A stretch of DNA of 5,575 nt from Deltaproteobacteria bacterium (GCA_023489025.1 JAMDCN010000090.1:1713-7287), one strand, 5' to 3'; numbered from the stretch's first letter, positions 1-5,575 are shown. The notes: generated by a model from the letters alone, not told the origin. Program-made: numbers and translations.

Positions 1-2
1 AA

Positions 3-254
3 ACGCTGGAAGGGCTGGTGCGGGCGGGCGCGGTGCTTCGGGTGAAGGACCTTCACTTCGATCCGAAGGAAGTCGACGCCTTGAGGGAAAAGCTGGTCTC
101 TTTCCTTGTAAAGCGGGGGGAGATCACCGTGCCGGAGTTCAAGGAGCTCTCCGGCCTCACGCGGAAGTACCTCATTCCTCTTCTCGAGCATTTCGACCTT
201 GCCAAGGTGACGTTGCGCGTGGGGGACAAGCGGGTGCTGCGGAAAGGGAAATAG
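3..254 (+). CDS. selB: Selenocysteine-specific translation elongation factor SelB, C-terminal end (5' part outside window)
   Basis: The reading frame is open from the left edge (first full codon at 3) to a TAG at 252-254, giving 83 residues. SelB is the cytoplasmic GTPase that carries Sec-tRNA(Sec) to the ribosome; its C-terminal winged helices recognise the SECIS hairpin in selenoprotein mRNA. What is visible matches the last winged helix: a helix around DALREKLVSFLVKRG, then EITVPEFKELSGLTRKYLIP, LLEHFD, and a closing basic wing, VTLRVGDKRVLRK. The pattern 'GEITV.EFK.L.GL.RKY.IPLLE.FD' is characteristic of the family's final domain. A GTG at 18 could serve as a start, but the frame continues upstream with related sequence, so this is a truncated gene and not a 78-residue protein. 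It implies that the organism decodes UGA as selenocysteine. It converges with the rhomboid-like gene, with only 19 bp between the stop codons and no obvious terminator. Confidence 0.9.
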   Translation, partial: TLEGLVRAGAVLRVKDLHFDPKEVDALREKLVSFLVKRGEITVPEFKELSGLTRKYLIPLLEHFDLAKVTLRVGDKRVLRKGK

Positions 255-273
255 GGCCCCTCGCGCACTTCCG

Positions 274-1437
274 TTACCGGAGAGGCTGCCCGTAGAAGCG
301 ACAGAGGATGGCCCCTGCAACTCCCGACCCGAAACCGGCAAGGTTCCCGGGAAGGGAAAGGCGGGCAGGGTCGATGAGGTTCGCCAGGGGACCCGCCGGC
401 ACGAGGAAAAAGATCGTGACGAGCCACGCGCAGGCAAAGAGGTAGGCCGGAAGGGTGAGGATCCGGCCCATTCCGTACAACCGGATCGACACGTCCGGGA
501 AGAAAACCAGATATGCGCCGAGGATACCCGCCACCGCTCCCGATGAGCTGAACGCCTGCGGGCCCCCGGTCTTCCCCCACAGGACGTGGGCGGCCCCTGC
601 GCAGACGCCGCAGGCCAGATAAAGGAAGAAGTAGGCGGCGCTCCCCATCCGGTCCTCCACGTTGTCCCCGAGGACGAAGAGGAACAGCGATCCGACCGCA
701 AGCGGAAGGATTCCGGACTGGAGGAACGGCGCAAGGAGCAGGGACAGCTTCGGGACGCCGGCGAAGCCGGTTCCCGGCGGCAGCCCGGGGAGACCTCCGG
801 GCAGGGGCAGCCGGACGCCGCGGACCTGGCCGAGCAAGTAAAGGGCGGCCGCAAGGAAGATCAGGACATAGGTGACGATGGGGAGCGACCGGAGGGGCGG
901 CGCATTGTCGGCAAGCGGCACGACCATCGGAAGAGGGACCGCCATGTTGCCCGCGGCGCCCGGGCCGGCGGGGCCGTATTCCGATTCCATCCGGCGCTTC
1001 TCTTCCCGCGCCAGGGTCTCCCCCAGGGCGGCGTACCGCGCCCCGTGCTCCCGGAGGAACCGGAACCGCGCGGCGATTTCGGCGGCGGAGGTCCGGGGGG
1101 CGAGGATCCCCTCGCAGGAAGGGCATTGGAACACCGGGAATCCGGTGAGCTGAAAATCGATCGCGGTGAACGCATTCCCGCAACGCGGGCAGGCAAGGGA
1201 AGCCGCCTCCCGCCGCATCCGGGAAAGGATCGCGCCCGGCTTCGCGGCGCCCCCCGGTATTCCCGGCGGGGCCGGCGGCGTTTCCCCTTCCGTGTCCGGG
1301 GACAACCTGCCTTCCGTCAGCTCGCGGATTTCCCCGTAGTCGAACCAGAGGGCTCCGCAGGCGGTGCAGCGGTCGATCTCCTGCTCTCCCGCGACCACCC
1401 TGCGGAACGTGGATGTCTTGCAGAAAGGACACCGCAT
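274..1437 (-). CDS. Rhomboid-fold membrane protein with two N-terminal zinc ribbons; probable pseudoprotease
   Basis: 387 residues. Two zinc ribbons come first: C3/C6 with C24/C27 (a TFIIB-type ribbon starting at residue 1, which supports this ATG), then C83/C86 with C105/C108. A charged stretch (about 112-155) leads to roughly six hydrophobic segments near 187-205, 232-256, 267-287, 296-314, 328-347 and 361-378. Rhomboid hallmarks are present: FVLGDNVEDRMG (254-265) and SSSGAVAGILGAYLVFFP (297-314), which corresponds to the GASGAvaGvlGAY serine motif with S299 as the nucleophile position. Active rhomboids cleave proteins within the membrane using a Ser-His pair. Here the His position in the last helix (normally AHxxGFxxG) reads AGFGSGVAG, placing G368 where His is expected. 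The usual HxxxxHxxxN pattern is Q240/P245/G249, and the first Gly of GxSG is Ser. It therefore probably does not cleave proteins; a binding or scaffolding role is inferred. The Shine-Dalgarno is weak (GGA, inside the upstream palindrome). A divergent active family with altered residues cannot be excluded. Confidence 0.85.
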   Translation of the reverse strand: MRCPFCKTSTFRRVVAGEQEIDRCTACGALWFDYGEIRELTEGRLSPDTEGETPPAPPGIPGGAAKPGAILSRMRREAASLACPRCGNAFTAIDFQLTGFPVFQCPSCEGILAPRTSAAEIAARFRFLREHGARYAALGETLAREEKRRMESEYGPAGPGAAGNMAVPLPMVVPLADNAPPLRSLPIVTYVLIFLAAALYLLGQVRGVRLPLPGGLPGLPPGTGFAGVPKLSLLLAPFLQSGILPLAVGSLFLFVLGDNVEDRMGSAAYFFLYLACGVCAGAAHVLWGKTGGPQAFSSSGAVAGILGAYLVFFPDVSIRLYGMGRILTLPAYLFACAWLVTIFFLVPAGPLANLIDPARLSLPGNLAGFGSGVAGAILCRFYGQPLR

Positions 1438-1441
1438 GCGG

Positions 1442-1473
1442 TCCAGTATATCCGGCGGCGGGGATATACTGGA
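1442..1473. repeat. Perfect 12-bp inverted repeat filling a divergent intergenic region (candidate operator or 5'-leader hairpin)
   Basis: The left arm TCCAGTATATCC (1442-1453) and right arm GGATATACTGGA (1462-1473) are exact reverse complements, separated by 8 bases (GGCGGCGG). The element occupies 32 of the 44 bp between the rhomboid-like start (1437, minus) and the methyltransferase start (1482, plus). Each strand carries TATACT, a 5/6 match to the bacterial -10 box (1465-1470 plus; 1451-1446 minus). I see no good -35 at the usual distance on either strand. The right arm overlaps the first three bases of the methyltransferase Shine-Dalgarno, and the left arm supplies the only GGA ahead of the rhomboid-like ATG. 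It could be a regulator-binding operator shared by both genes or an RNA hairpin that masks ribosome binding. The repeat itself is certain; its role is inferred. Confidence 0.8.
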
Positions 1474-1475
1474 GG
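1471..1475 (+). promoter_or_regulatory. Strong Shine-Dalgarno (GGAGG) that fixes the methyltransferase start
   Basis: GGAGG at 1471-1475 lies 6 bases before the ATG at 1482. It selects this start over the in-frame upstream ATG at 1413, which lies inside the opposite gene, and over the ATG at 1494. Its first three bases also form the end of the inverted repeat, so folding of the repeat in the mRNA would partly hide it. Confidence 0.75.
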
Positions 1476-1481
1476 TGGATT

Positions 1482-2090
1482 ATGGAAGCACGAATGGACG
1501 TTCTGCGCGTCGCCCTCGCATGGGCCGCCTTCGCCGTCTTCCACAGCCTGACGGTGTCGGAAGGGTACGAGCGCCGGGTGCGCGGCTGGATCGGGGACGA
1601 GGCGTTCGACGCGTACCACAGGCTGGTGTTCACGGCGTACTCCGTCGTTGCCTTTGCCCTGCTCCTCCTCTACCTGAGAATCATTCCCGACCGGCCTCTC
1701 TACCGCCTGGAGGGGGTCGTGCGTTACCTTTTTCACGGAATCCAGCTTGCAGGATGCGCCTTCCTGCTGTGGACTCCGTGGGACCTGAAGGAGTTCCTCG
1801 GGTTCCGGCAGTGGGAGCGGCACCGGAAAGGGAAAACGCCGCAGGCACAAAACGACCGGCTGTTCACCGGCAAGGCATACGGCGTCGTCCGGCACCCGCT
1901 CTACCTCGGGTGCTCCATGATCCTGCTTTTCCAGCCGGTACAAACGCGGAACAGCGCCCTCTCCGTGGCGATGGCCGTCCTCTACTTTTACGTGGGGACG
2001 TTCCTGGAGGAGCGCCGGCTCGTCAACAAATTCGGGGACGCCTACCGCGACTACCAGAAAAAGGTGCCGCGGATGCTGCCGTTGCGATGA
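1482..2090 (+). CDS. Membrane methyltransferase, isoprenylcysteine carboxyl methyltransferase/NnrU-like family
   Basis: 202 residues from the ATG at 1482, chosen for its GGAGG six bases upstream and because a longer version would run into the divergent gene. Hydrophobic segments lie near 6-22, 49-66, 82-98, 138-151 and 158-174. The C-terminal half has the signature of the ICMT/PEMT-type membrane methyltransferases: GVVRHPLYLG (134-143), EERRL (176-180) and FGDAYRDYQKKVPRMLP (184-200). In characterised relatives these elements bind S-adenosylmethionine at the membrane face, and the enzymes methylate a prenylated cysteine, a phospholipid or another hydrophobic substrate. The N-terminal FHSL motif (20-23) recalls NnrU-like proteins. 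The substrate cannot be inferred here. The gene is divergent from the rhomboid-like gene, with a 44-bp gap, and convergent with the glycosyltransferase, with 13 bp between stops. Base composition matches the GC-rich background. Confidence 0.85.
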   Translation: MEARMDVLRVALAWAAFAVFHSLTVSEGYERRVRGWIGDEAFDAYHRLVFTAYSVVAFALLLLYLRIIPDRPLYRLEGVVRYLFHGIQLAGCAFLLWTPWDLKEFLGFRQWERHRKGKTPQAQNDRLFTGKAYGVVRHPLYLGCSMILLFQPVQTRNSALSVAMAVLYFYVGTFLEERRLVNKFGDAYRDYQKKVPRMLPLR

Positions 2091-2103
2091 CAAATTCGAT
2101 CGC

Positions 2104-3678
2104 TCAGAAGCCTCGCTGTTTTGTCTTTGGTTTCAATAACAGCCAGGCAGCCCCCTGTGCACTTTGTTTTATATCCACAACCCACCCGGCATCTCGAATA
2201 GACGCTTCAAGCTTTGCCATCTCTTCTTCATTTAAATGAGAGGCAAAAAAATGCGCCCCATTTTTTCCTTCGAGAGCAGAGCCTATCTGCTTCCTCGCTT
2301 CGGATGGGTTACGGTAAGCATCAGCAATGGAAATGGTTTGCTTTTGCAGAAGCACGGGATGAAACCATTCGGCTCTCCTTTCTCTGTATGTGGTGTAAAA
2401 GAGAAGAGCATCACTACCTAATCCGTTGACCAGCAGGGGATATTCTTGCAATACGGGGAATGACGTCATGCCTTGACTCGCCATCGCCATGGCCGTTGGG
2501 ATGTCCTCCATCGGCGGATTCATCCGCGTGTATGCGCGCATGCTAAACGGGTGGATGTTGGAAATCAGCAGCACACAAACAAGAACTCCTAGAGTGTCAC
2601 GAAATCGCGGTACGCTTGAGAACAGTTCGTTAATGCAAAGAACCAGAATGAGGATAAAATGGGGAATCATGAAAATATTCGCGCGGATTGCTCCAAGAGG
2701 CCACAGGTGAAGGGTATTCGCGGCAATAAGCACGAGCACGGGAGAGCATAGGTAAAATATTTCCGCCCTGGTCTTATTTTGTAAGAAACCAAAAAAAATC
2801 AAAACCGGATAACTCAGGACTGCGATAATATTGATCCATGGGAGCCAATTATTGATCCAGAAGTTCGCGGGGGTCTCATAAGCCTGGGCAAATTGGGCGG
2901 AAAGCATTTTGAATGTCCAGACCGGCCTCGATACTCCTTCGCCGCCAAAGAAATTATCCCCCCAGTAATCATAAAGTCCGGAATTGCCGGCACTATGAGC
3001 CAAGAAAAGGAAATTTACCAGAACGGTTAAAAGTGAAATTGTACAAAACGCCGCAAGAAATCGTGCCCTCCCGTATGCATGCTCCTTTCGTGCTGCCAAC
3101 AGGATAGCTATCAACGCACTCGGCAAAAGGAATACTGTCGTCGGTGTCATCAGCAGCATGGCAACGACAAAGGTGAAGAATAGACAAAATTTGCCGACGT
3201 GCTCCTCATTTTGGAGCCAGTAAAACAGCACAACCCAGTAGCAACTGTGCAGAAAGGCTTCCGGTGAGTAAGGCTTCAGTTCGTGGGAGTAGGCCACAAG
3301 CAGGCTATTGAATACTCCCAGAAATCCCGCTGCGGTGGAAACGATAAAATTCCTGGTTACAAGAAAACTTGCTCCAAATAAACTGATGGGGACCAAGGCT
3401 CCGGGCAAGAGAGACGACAGTCGTAACGTCACTTCATTGACATGGAAAAAAGAAAAGAAACGGACCCATGCCACATATCCTGGCAGGGTTGCAACAGGGG
3501 CGGGAACGAAAAGGTCCTGAAGTCGGGAAGCACCCAAAATATAATTAGCCCGCCATGCTTCGTCAAGCCACAGGGGAATATTTACATAGGACATCCAGCG
3601 AAGGATGGAAGCTATCAGGATCAAGCCGGTCCCAACTGCAATGATAGAATTAATTCGTCGTTTGTCGTGCTGTTCCAT
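2104..3678 (-). CDS. GT39/PMT-type (GT-C fold) multi-pass membrane glycosyltransferase
   Basis: 524 residues. The first hydrophobic segment (11-29) is followed by a loop containing LWLDEAW, whose D39-E40 is the acidic pair expected in the first periplasmic loop of GT-C enzymes. Further family features are LPGYVAWVRFF (65-75), TLRLSSLLPGALVP (84-97) and YSHELKPYSPEAF (130-142), the equivalent of the usual 'YSrE.RpYs' segment. About ten further hydrophobic segments run to about residue 375, followed by a soluble tail of about 150 residues. Such enzymes transfer a sugar from a polyprenyl-phosphate donor to lipid or protein on the outer face of the inner membrane; donor and acceptor are unknown. 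M1 is the likely start: an in-frame TAA lies five codons upstream and a membrane helix begins ten residues in, but there is no clear Shine-Dalgarno. Its GC content is markedly lower than that of all neighbours, suggesting horizontal acquisition. It stands alone, convergent with the methyltransferase. Confidence 0.85.
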   Translation of the reverse strand: MEQHDKRRINSIIAVGTGLILIASILRWMSYVNIPLWLDEAWRANYILGASRLQDLFVPAPVATLPGYVAWVRFFSFFHVNEVTLRLSSLLPGALVPISLFGASFLVTRNFIVSTAAGFLGVFNSLLVAYSHELKPYSPEAFLHSCYWVVLFYWLQNEEHVGKFCLFFTFVVAMLLMTPTTVFLLPSALIAILLAARKEHAYGRARFLAAFCTISLLTVLVNFLFLAHSAGNSGLYDYWGDNFFGGEGVSRPVWTFKMLSAQFAQAYETPANFWINNWLPWINIIAVLSYPVLIFFGFLQNKTRAEIFYLCSPVLVLIAANTLHLWPLGAIRANIFMIPHFILILVLCINELFSSVPRFRDTLGVLVCVLLISNIHPFSMRAYTRMNPPMEDIPTAMAMASQGMTSFPVLQEYPLLVNGLGSDALLFYTTYRERRAEWFHPVLLQKQTISIADAYRNPSEARKQIGSALEGKNGAHFFASHLNEEEMAKLEASIRDAGWVVDIKQSAQGAAWLLLKPKTKQRGF

Positions 3679-3755
3679 GGTCGACTTGACCGATTAACGG
3701 ATATAACTACGAAAACCGTTCAAACAATTCCCCCTTCTTGCCAATTGCCGCGGTC

Positions 3756-3777
3756 ATCGCCGGTTGCTTCCGGCGAT
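3756..3777 (-). repeat. Perfect 8-bp stem-loop in the presumed leader of the glycosyltransferase gene
   Basis: ATCGCCGG (3756-3763) and CCGGCGAT (3770-3777) are exact reverse complements around a 6-base loop. No run of T follows on either strand, so it does not look like an intrinsic terminator. If the promoter just upstream is real, this hairpin would sit almost at the 5' end of the transcript, where it could stabilise the mRNA. It could equally be a protein-binding inverted repeat. Confidence 0.55.
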
Positions 3778-3787
3778 CGATACCGGC

Positions 3788-3816
3788 ATCCTACCGAACG
3801 TGAAATTTCATGGCAA
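3788..3816 (-). promoter_or_regulatory. Candidate sigma70-type promoter for the glycosyltransferase gene
   Basis: On the minus strand TTGCCA (3816-3811, 5/6 to TTGACA) is followed after exactly 17 bases by TAGGAT (3793-3788, 4/6 to TATAAT). The predicted start near 3781 would give a leader of about 103 bases. The first ten bases of the spacer (3810-3801) are the perfect palindrome TGAAATTTCA, a plausible operator position. A weaker alternative is TTGTTT (3727-3722) with TATATC (3705-3700) at 16-base spacing, which would leave a leader of only about 15 bases. Confidence 0.35.
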
Positions 3817-4025
3817 GAAATCTTGACGACCTCTGAAAAACCGGTGCGCTGATAATTCAGAGATAATAAGGCGGGAAAATTCCGGTTCTCCCCACTTCCC
3901 ATGGCCTTTTCTTTTATCTCCGTTGAGGAAACCTTAAGCAGTACGAAACTGGGCCCTGGTCAGTCGCGGTTCGAATCCCTTCAGACAGTCCGTGAAAAGT
4001 TTGCACGCAGGTAGAAGAAGGCGCA

Positions 4026-5366
4026 TCAGATCTTTCCTGCCGTAGCGGTTTCCTCGGGAGGTTTCGCCTTTCGGAACGCAGCGTACAAGAGCAGGTCGTA
4101 GGCGATTTTCATTCCCGCGCCGATCATGATAGGTATCCCCAAAGATACGCCTTGCATGAGTGCCCCGGCGAACGAAGGGGCCACCGCCCAGGCCCCCACA
4201 CGTACCAGGTGGGTCACTCCCGACGCGACCGTGCGTTCCTCCGGCCGGACCACTGCCATGACGTAGGATTGGCGCGTGGGGACGTCCATCTCCACCAGCC
4301 CCTCTCGCAGCAGGAACAGGGCAGCCGCAACCGGAAAACTCTGCGCAAACGGCACCGTCAGCAGGAAAACGCTCGACGGGATATGGGTGAAGACCATCGT
4401 TTTTACCAGCCCGATCCGTTTTGCGAGCCACGCGGCACCGAGGTGGGAGAAGGCGTTGAGCGTCCTGGCCGCGAAAAACAGGACCGCCACGGTTCCTTCC
4501 GCGACGCCGAATCGCCGGTAGAAGAAATACGACAGCAGGGAGGAGACGAGGAAGCCGCCGGCCAGCGCGTCCACTGCGAAGAGTGACGAGATCCGGAAGA
4601 GGATCCTGCGGGTCCGCGGAGACACCTCCGTTTTGGTTCGTGCCGCGGGGACTTCCATGGCCGGGGACAGGTACAAGTACAGGACGGCGGTGATGAGAAG
4701 GAACACGGCGGCCAGCCCCACGGCAAGCCGGAACGAAGCGATCTCATCCACCGGGAGGACCGCCCGGAAAACGTATGGCGCACCGGCGAGGAGGCTCCCG
4801 ATGGCGTGGCCGGCATCCTGGAGAACGTTGTACCACGCGAAGGCCTGCGTCCGTGTCCCGTCCGTCGCCGTCGCGGGAAGAATCGCCTGCTCCAGGACAA
4901 GCGCGGCGCCCCGGTCCCTCCCCATTCCGTTGAGCATGCCGAGGAAGGCGGCGGCGAGGATTGCGGAGAAGGTGGATGCTACGGACGCAGCCAGACCACC
5001 CATCGCTCCCAAAACCGCTATGCAGACCAGTGCCCTCTTCCGGCCGAACCGGTCTCCAATAAGCGTGACGAGGAGCGTCGCACAGGCCCCGCCGGCCAGT
5101 CCGGCGGCGATCACGTACCCGATCTGCGCAGCGTCGAACCGGAGCTTGGCGAGGTAGATCCCAAGGAGAACCCCGATCAGCCCCGTCGAGAGGGCACGCA
5201 GGAACGCCGTGAGGTAAAGGAGGAGGAGATCCCGGTCGAGACGGGCCGGCGATACACGCCCCGGATCTTCCCCCAACTTCCAATTACTCCCTGTGCCACT
5301 TCTTATGACAGCGAACAATCCTTTCACAGAACAACACGGAAATTCTTCATGGCGCCTTACAGGCAT
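4026..5366 (-). CDS. Major facilitator superfamily (MFS) transporter
   Basis: 446 residues from the furthest upstream ATG. About twelve hydrophobic segments run from residue 47 to 432, split by a hydrophilic central loop near 236-255, the usual 6+6 MFS arrangement. The loop between helices 2 and 3 carries GDRFGRKRAL (104-113), the MFS motif A. Other notable stretches are GMGRDRGAALVLEQAILP (147-164), with charged residues at a membrane boundary, and REGLVEMDVPTRQSYVMAVV (354-373). The protein sits in the inner membrane and should move a small solute using the proton gradient; the substrate is unknown. The start is uncertain: the ATG at 5366 has no Shine-Dalgarno and overlaps the upstream CDF gene by 20 bp, and about 45 hydrophilic residues would precede helix 1. 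In-frame GTG (5327), TTG (5318) and TTG (5276, with GGGAG upstream) are alternatives. Operon partnership with a CDF metal exporter makes metal or toxic-compound efflux a reasonable guess only. Confidence 0.85.
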   Translation of the reverse strand: MPVRRHEEFPCCSVKGLFAVIRSGTGSNWKLGEDPGRVSPARLDRDLLLLYLTAFLRALSTGLIGVLLGIYLAKLRFDAAQIGYVIAAGLAGGACATLLVTLIGDRFGRKRALVCIAVLGAMGGLAASVASTFSAILAAAFLGMLNGMGRDRGAALVLEQAILPATATDGTRTQAFAWYNVLQDAGHAIGSLLAGAPYVFRAVLPVDEIASFRLAVGLAAVFLLITAVLYLYLSPAMEVPAARTKTEVSPRTRRILFRISSLFAVDALAGGFLVSSLLSYFFYRRFGVAEGTVAVLFFAARTLNAFSHLGAAWLAKRIGLVKTMVFTHIPSSVFLLTVPFAQSFPVAAALFLLREGLVEMDVPTRQSYVMAVVRPEERTVASGVTHLVRVGAWAVAPSFAGALMQGVSLGIPIMIGAGMKIAYDLLLYAAFRKAKPPEETATAGKI

Positions 5367-5574
5367 GGGATGCGCACTGATGCGTCTCGACCGTTATGTG
5401 GACAATTCCGAGATTCTTGGGAAGGAGGTCATAGTAACCGACGGTTTCCAAGGGTCGAGAGGAGACAACGGCTATTTCCGCCGCATATAATCCGGGGCCT
5501 ACCGACCAAACGTGCATGTCGGAAATCCGATTGTCGCCCTCGGACTCAATCGCCCTCTGTATCCCCTCCCCCAG
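5347..5574 (-). CDS. Cation diffusion facilitator (CDF) metal efflux protein, C-terminal end (5' part outside window)
   Basis: An open frame without a start codon enters from the right edge and ends at a TGA (5349-5347), giving 75 residues. It reads as the cytoplasmic C-terminal domain of CDF transporters of the CzcD/DmeF type: EGDNRISDMHVWSVGPGLYA (12-31), then AAEIAVVSS (31-39), and LGIVHITVETHQC (55-67). The pattern 'D.HVW..GPG.yAa...VV' followed by 'iVH.TvE.H.C' is typical of this ferredoxin-like domain, which dimerises and binds regulatory metal ions. CDF proteins export Zn, Co, Cd, Ni or Fe by proton antiport; the selectivity residues lie in the missing membrane part. The tail HQCASHACKAP offers H65, C67, H70 and C72 as possible metal ligands. 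The gene is immediately upstream of the MFS gene on the same strand and overlaps its longest start, so they are probably cotranscribed. Confidence 0.85.
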   Translation of the reverse strand: MGEGIQRAIESEGDNRISDMHVWSVGPGLYAAEIAVVSSRPLETVGYYDLLPKNLGIVHITVETHQCASHACKAP

Positions 5575-5575
5575 T

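Larger units (their letters stand above)
3679..4025. other. 347-bp intergenic stretch with no credible gene
   Basis: This lies between the end of the MFS gene and the start of the glycosyltransferase gene. Short open frames exist on both strands, but none has a convincing ribosome binding site together with recognisable protein character. It contains the candidate promoter and stem-loop near 3756-3816, the palindrome at 3801-3810, and a second small inverted repeat CAAGA-AA-TCTTG (3814-3825). A tRNA T-arm-like string GGTTCGAATCCC (3968-3979) is also present. No T-rich terminator was found behind the MFS gene. Composition is intermediate, moving from AT-rich near the glycosyltransferase to GC-rich near the MFS gene. 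Confidence 0.6.

Noticed and set aside
269..282. Small hairpin between selB and the rhomboid-like gene as a bidirectional terminator
   Set aside because: It has only a 5-bp stem including one wobble pair, no T-run on either strand, and sits partly inside the rhomboid-like coding end.
586..1551. 321-codon open frame on the plus strand
   Set aside because: It lies antisense to the well-supported rhomboid-like gene, with an Arg/Gly/Glu-rich composition and no recognisable motif.
53..1633. 526-codon open frame on the minus strand
   Set aside because: It overlaps selB, the rhomboid-like gene and the methyltransferase; the translation is low-complexity Arg/Pro/Gly-rich with no domain. It is a shadow frame typical of high-GC DNA.
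3442..3852. 136-codon open frame on the plus strand across the glycosyltransferase start
   Set aside because: It is mostly antisense to the glycosyltransferase, with no ribosome binding site and no protein-like character.
3823..3856. Plus-strand promoter TTGACG ... GATAAT
   Set aside because: The spacing is 22 bases, too long for sigma70, and no plus-strand gene follows.
3720..3902. 60-codon minus-strand frame in the intergenic stretch
   Set aside because: The only ribosome-binding candidate is AAGG two bases from the ATG, which is too close. The translation has no recognisable features, and it would overlap the promoter and hairpin candidates.
3910..3990. Complete tRNA gene around the GGTTCGAATCCC string
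   Set aside because: The T-stem is mispaired, no matching acceptor stem lies about 70 bases away, and no anticodon arm or CCA could be built on either strand.
5293..5490. 65-codon plus-strand frame at the right end
   Set aside because: It is antisense to the CDF C-terminus, which has clear family motifs, and to the MFS N-terminus.

Overview
The window looks like a stretch of chromosome from a GC-rich bacterium, most plausibly a Desulfobacterota/Geobacter-type organism or a related uncultivated lineage. The pointers are high GC outside one gene, the C-terminus of a selenocysteine elongation factor (SelB), and a rhomboid-like protein headed by zinc ribbons. The taxonomic guess is an inference; nothing here is diagnostic. 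There is no CRISPR array, insertion sequence or convincing RNA gene.

Layout. (1) 3-254, plus strand: the 3' end of selB, ending in the mRNA-hairpin-binding winged helix. (2) 274-1437, minus strand, convergent with selB: a 387-residue protein with two CxxC...CxxC zinc ribbons followed by a six-helix rhomboid-fold membrane domain. Most of its catalytic residues appear to be replaced, so it may be a pseudoprotease. (3) 1438-1481: a 44-bp divergent intergenic region, mostly occupied by a perfect 12-bp inverted repeat with a mirrored TATACT box on each strand. (4) 1482-2090, plus strand: a small membrane methyltransferase of the isoprenylcysteine methyltransferase/NnrU-like type. (5) 2104-3678, minus strand, convergent with it: a visibly AT-richer gene for a GT39/PMT-type (GT-C) membrane glycosyltransferase, probably acquired horizontally. 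(6) 3679-4025: 347 bp without a credible gene, holding a possible promoter for the glycosyltransferase, a perfect 8-bp stem-loop, and a tRNA T-arm-like motif. (7) 4026-5366, minus strand: a major facilitator superfamily (MFS) transporter. (8) 5347-5574, minus strand: the C-terminal 75 codons of a cation diffusion facilitator (CDF) metal efflux protein, cut by the window edge and overlapping the longest possible start of the MFS gene.

The CDF and MFS genes almost certainly form one operon, transcribed leftward, and both encode membrane transporters. The rhomboid-like and methyltransferase genes share a control region and may be co-regulated. The glycosyltransferase looks like an isolated insertion between the older, GC-rich blocks. 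No multi-gene novel system is evident. The best leads are the zinc-ribbon pseudo-rhomboid and the palindrome in its divergent control region.
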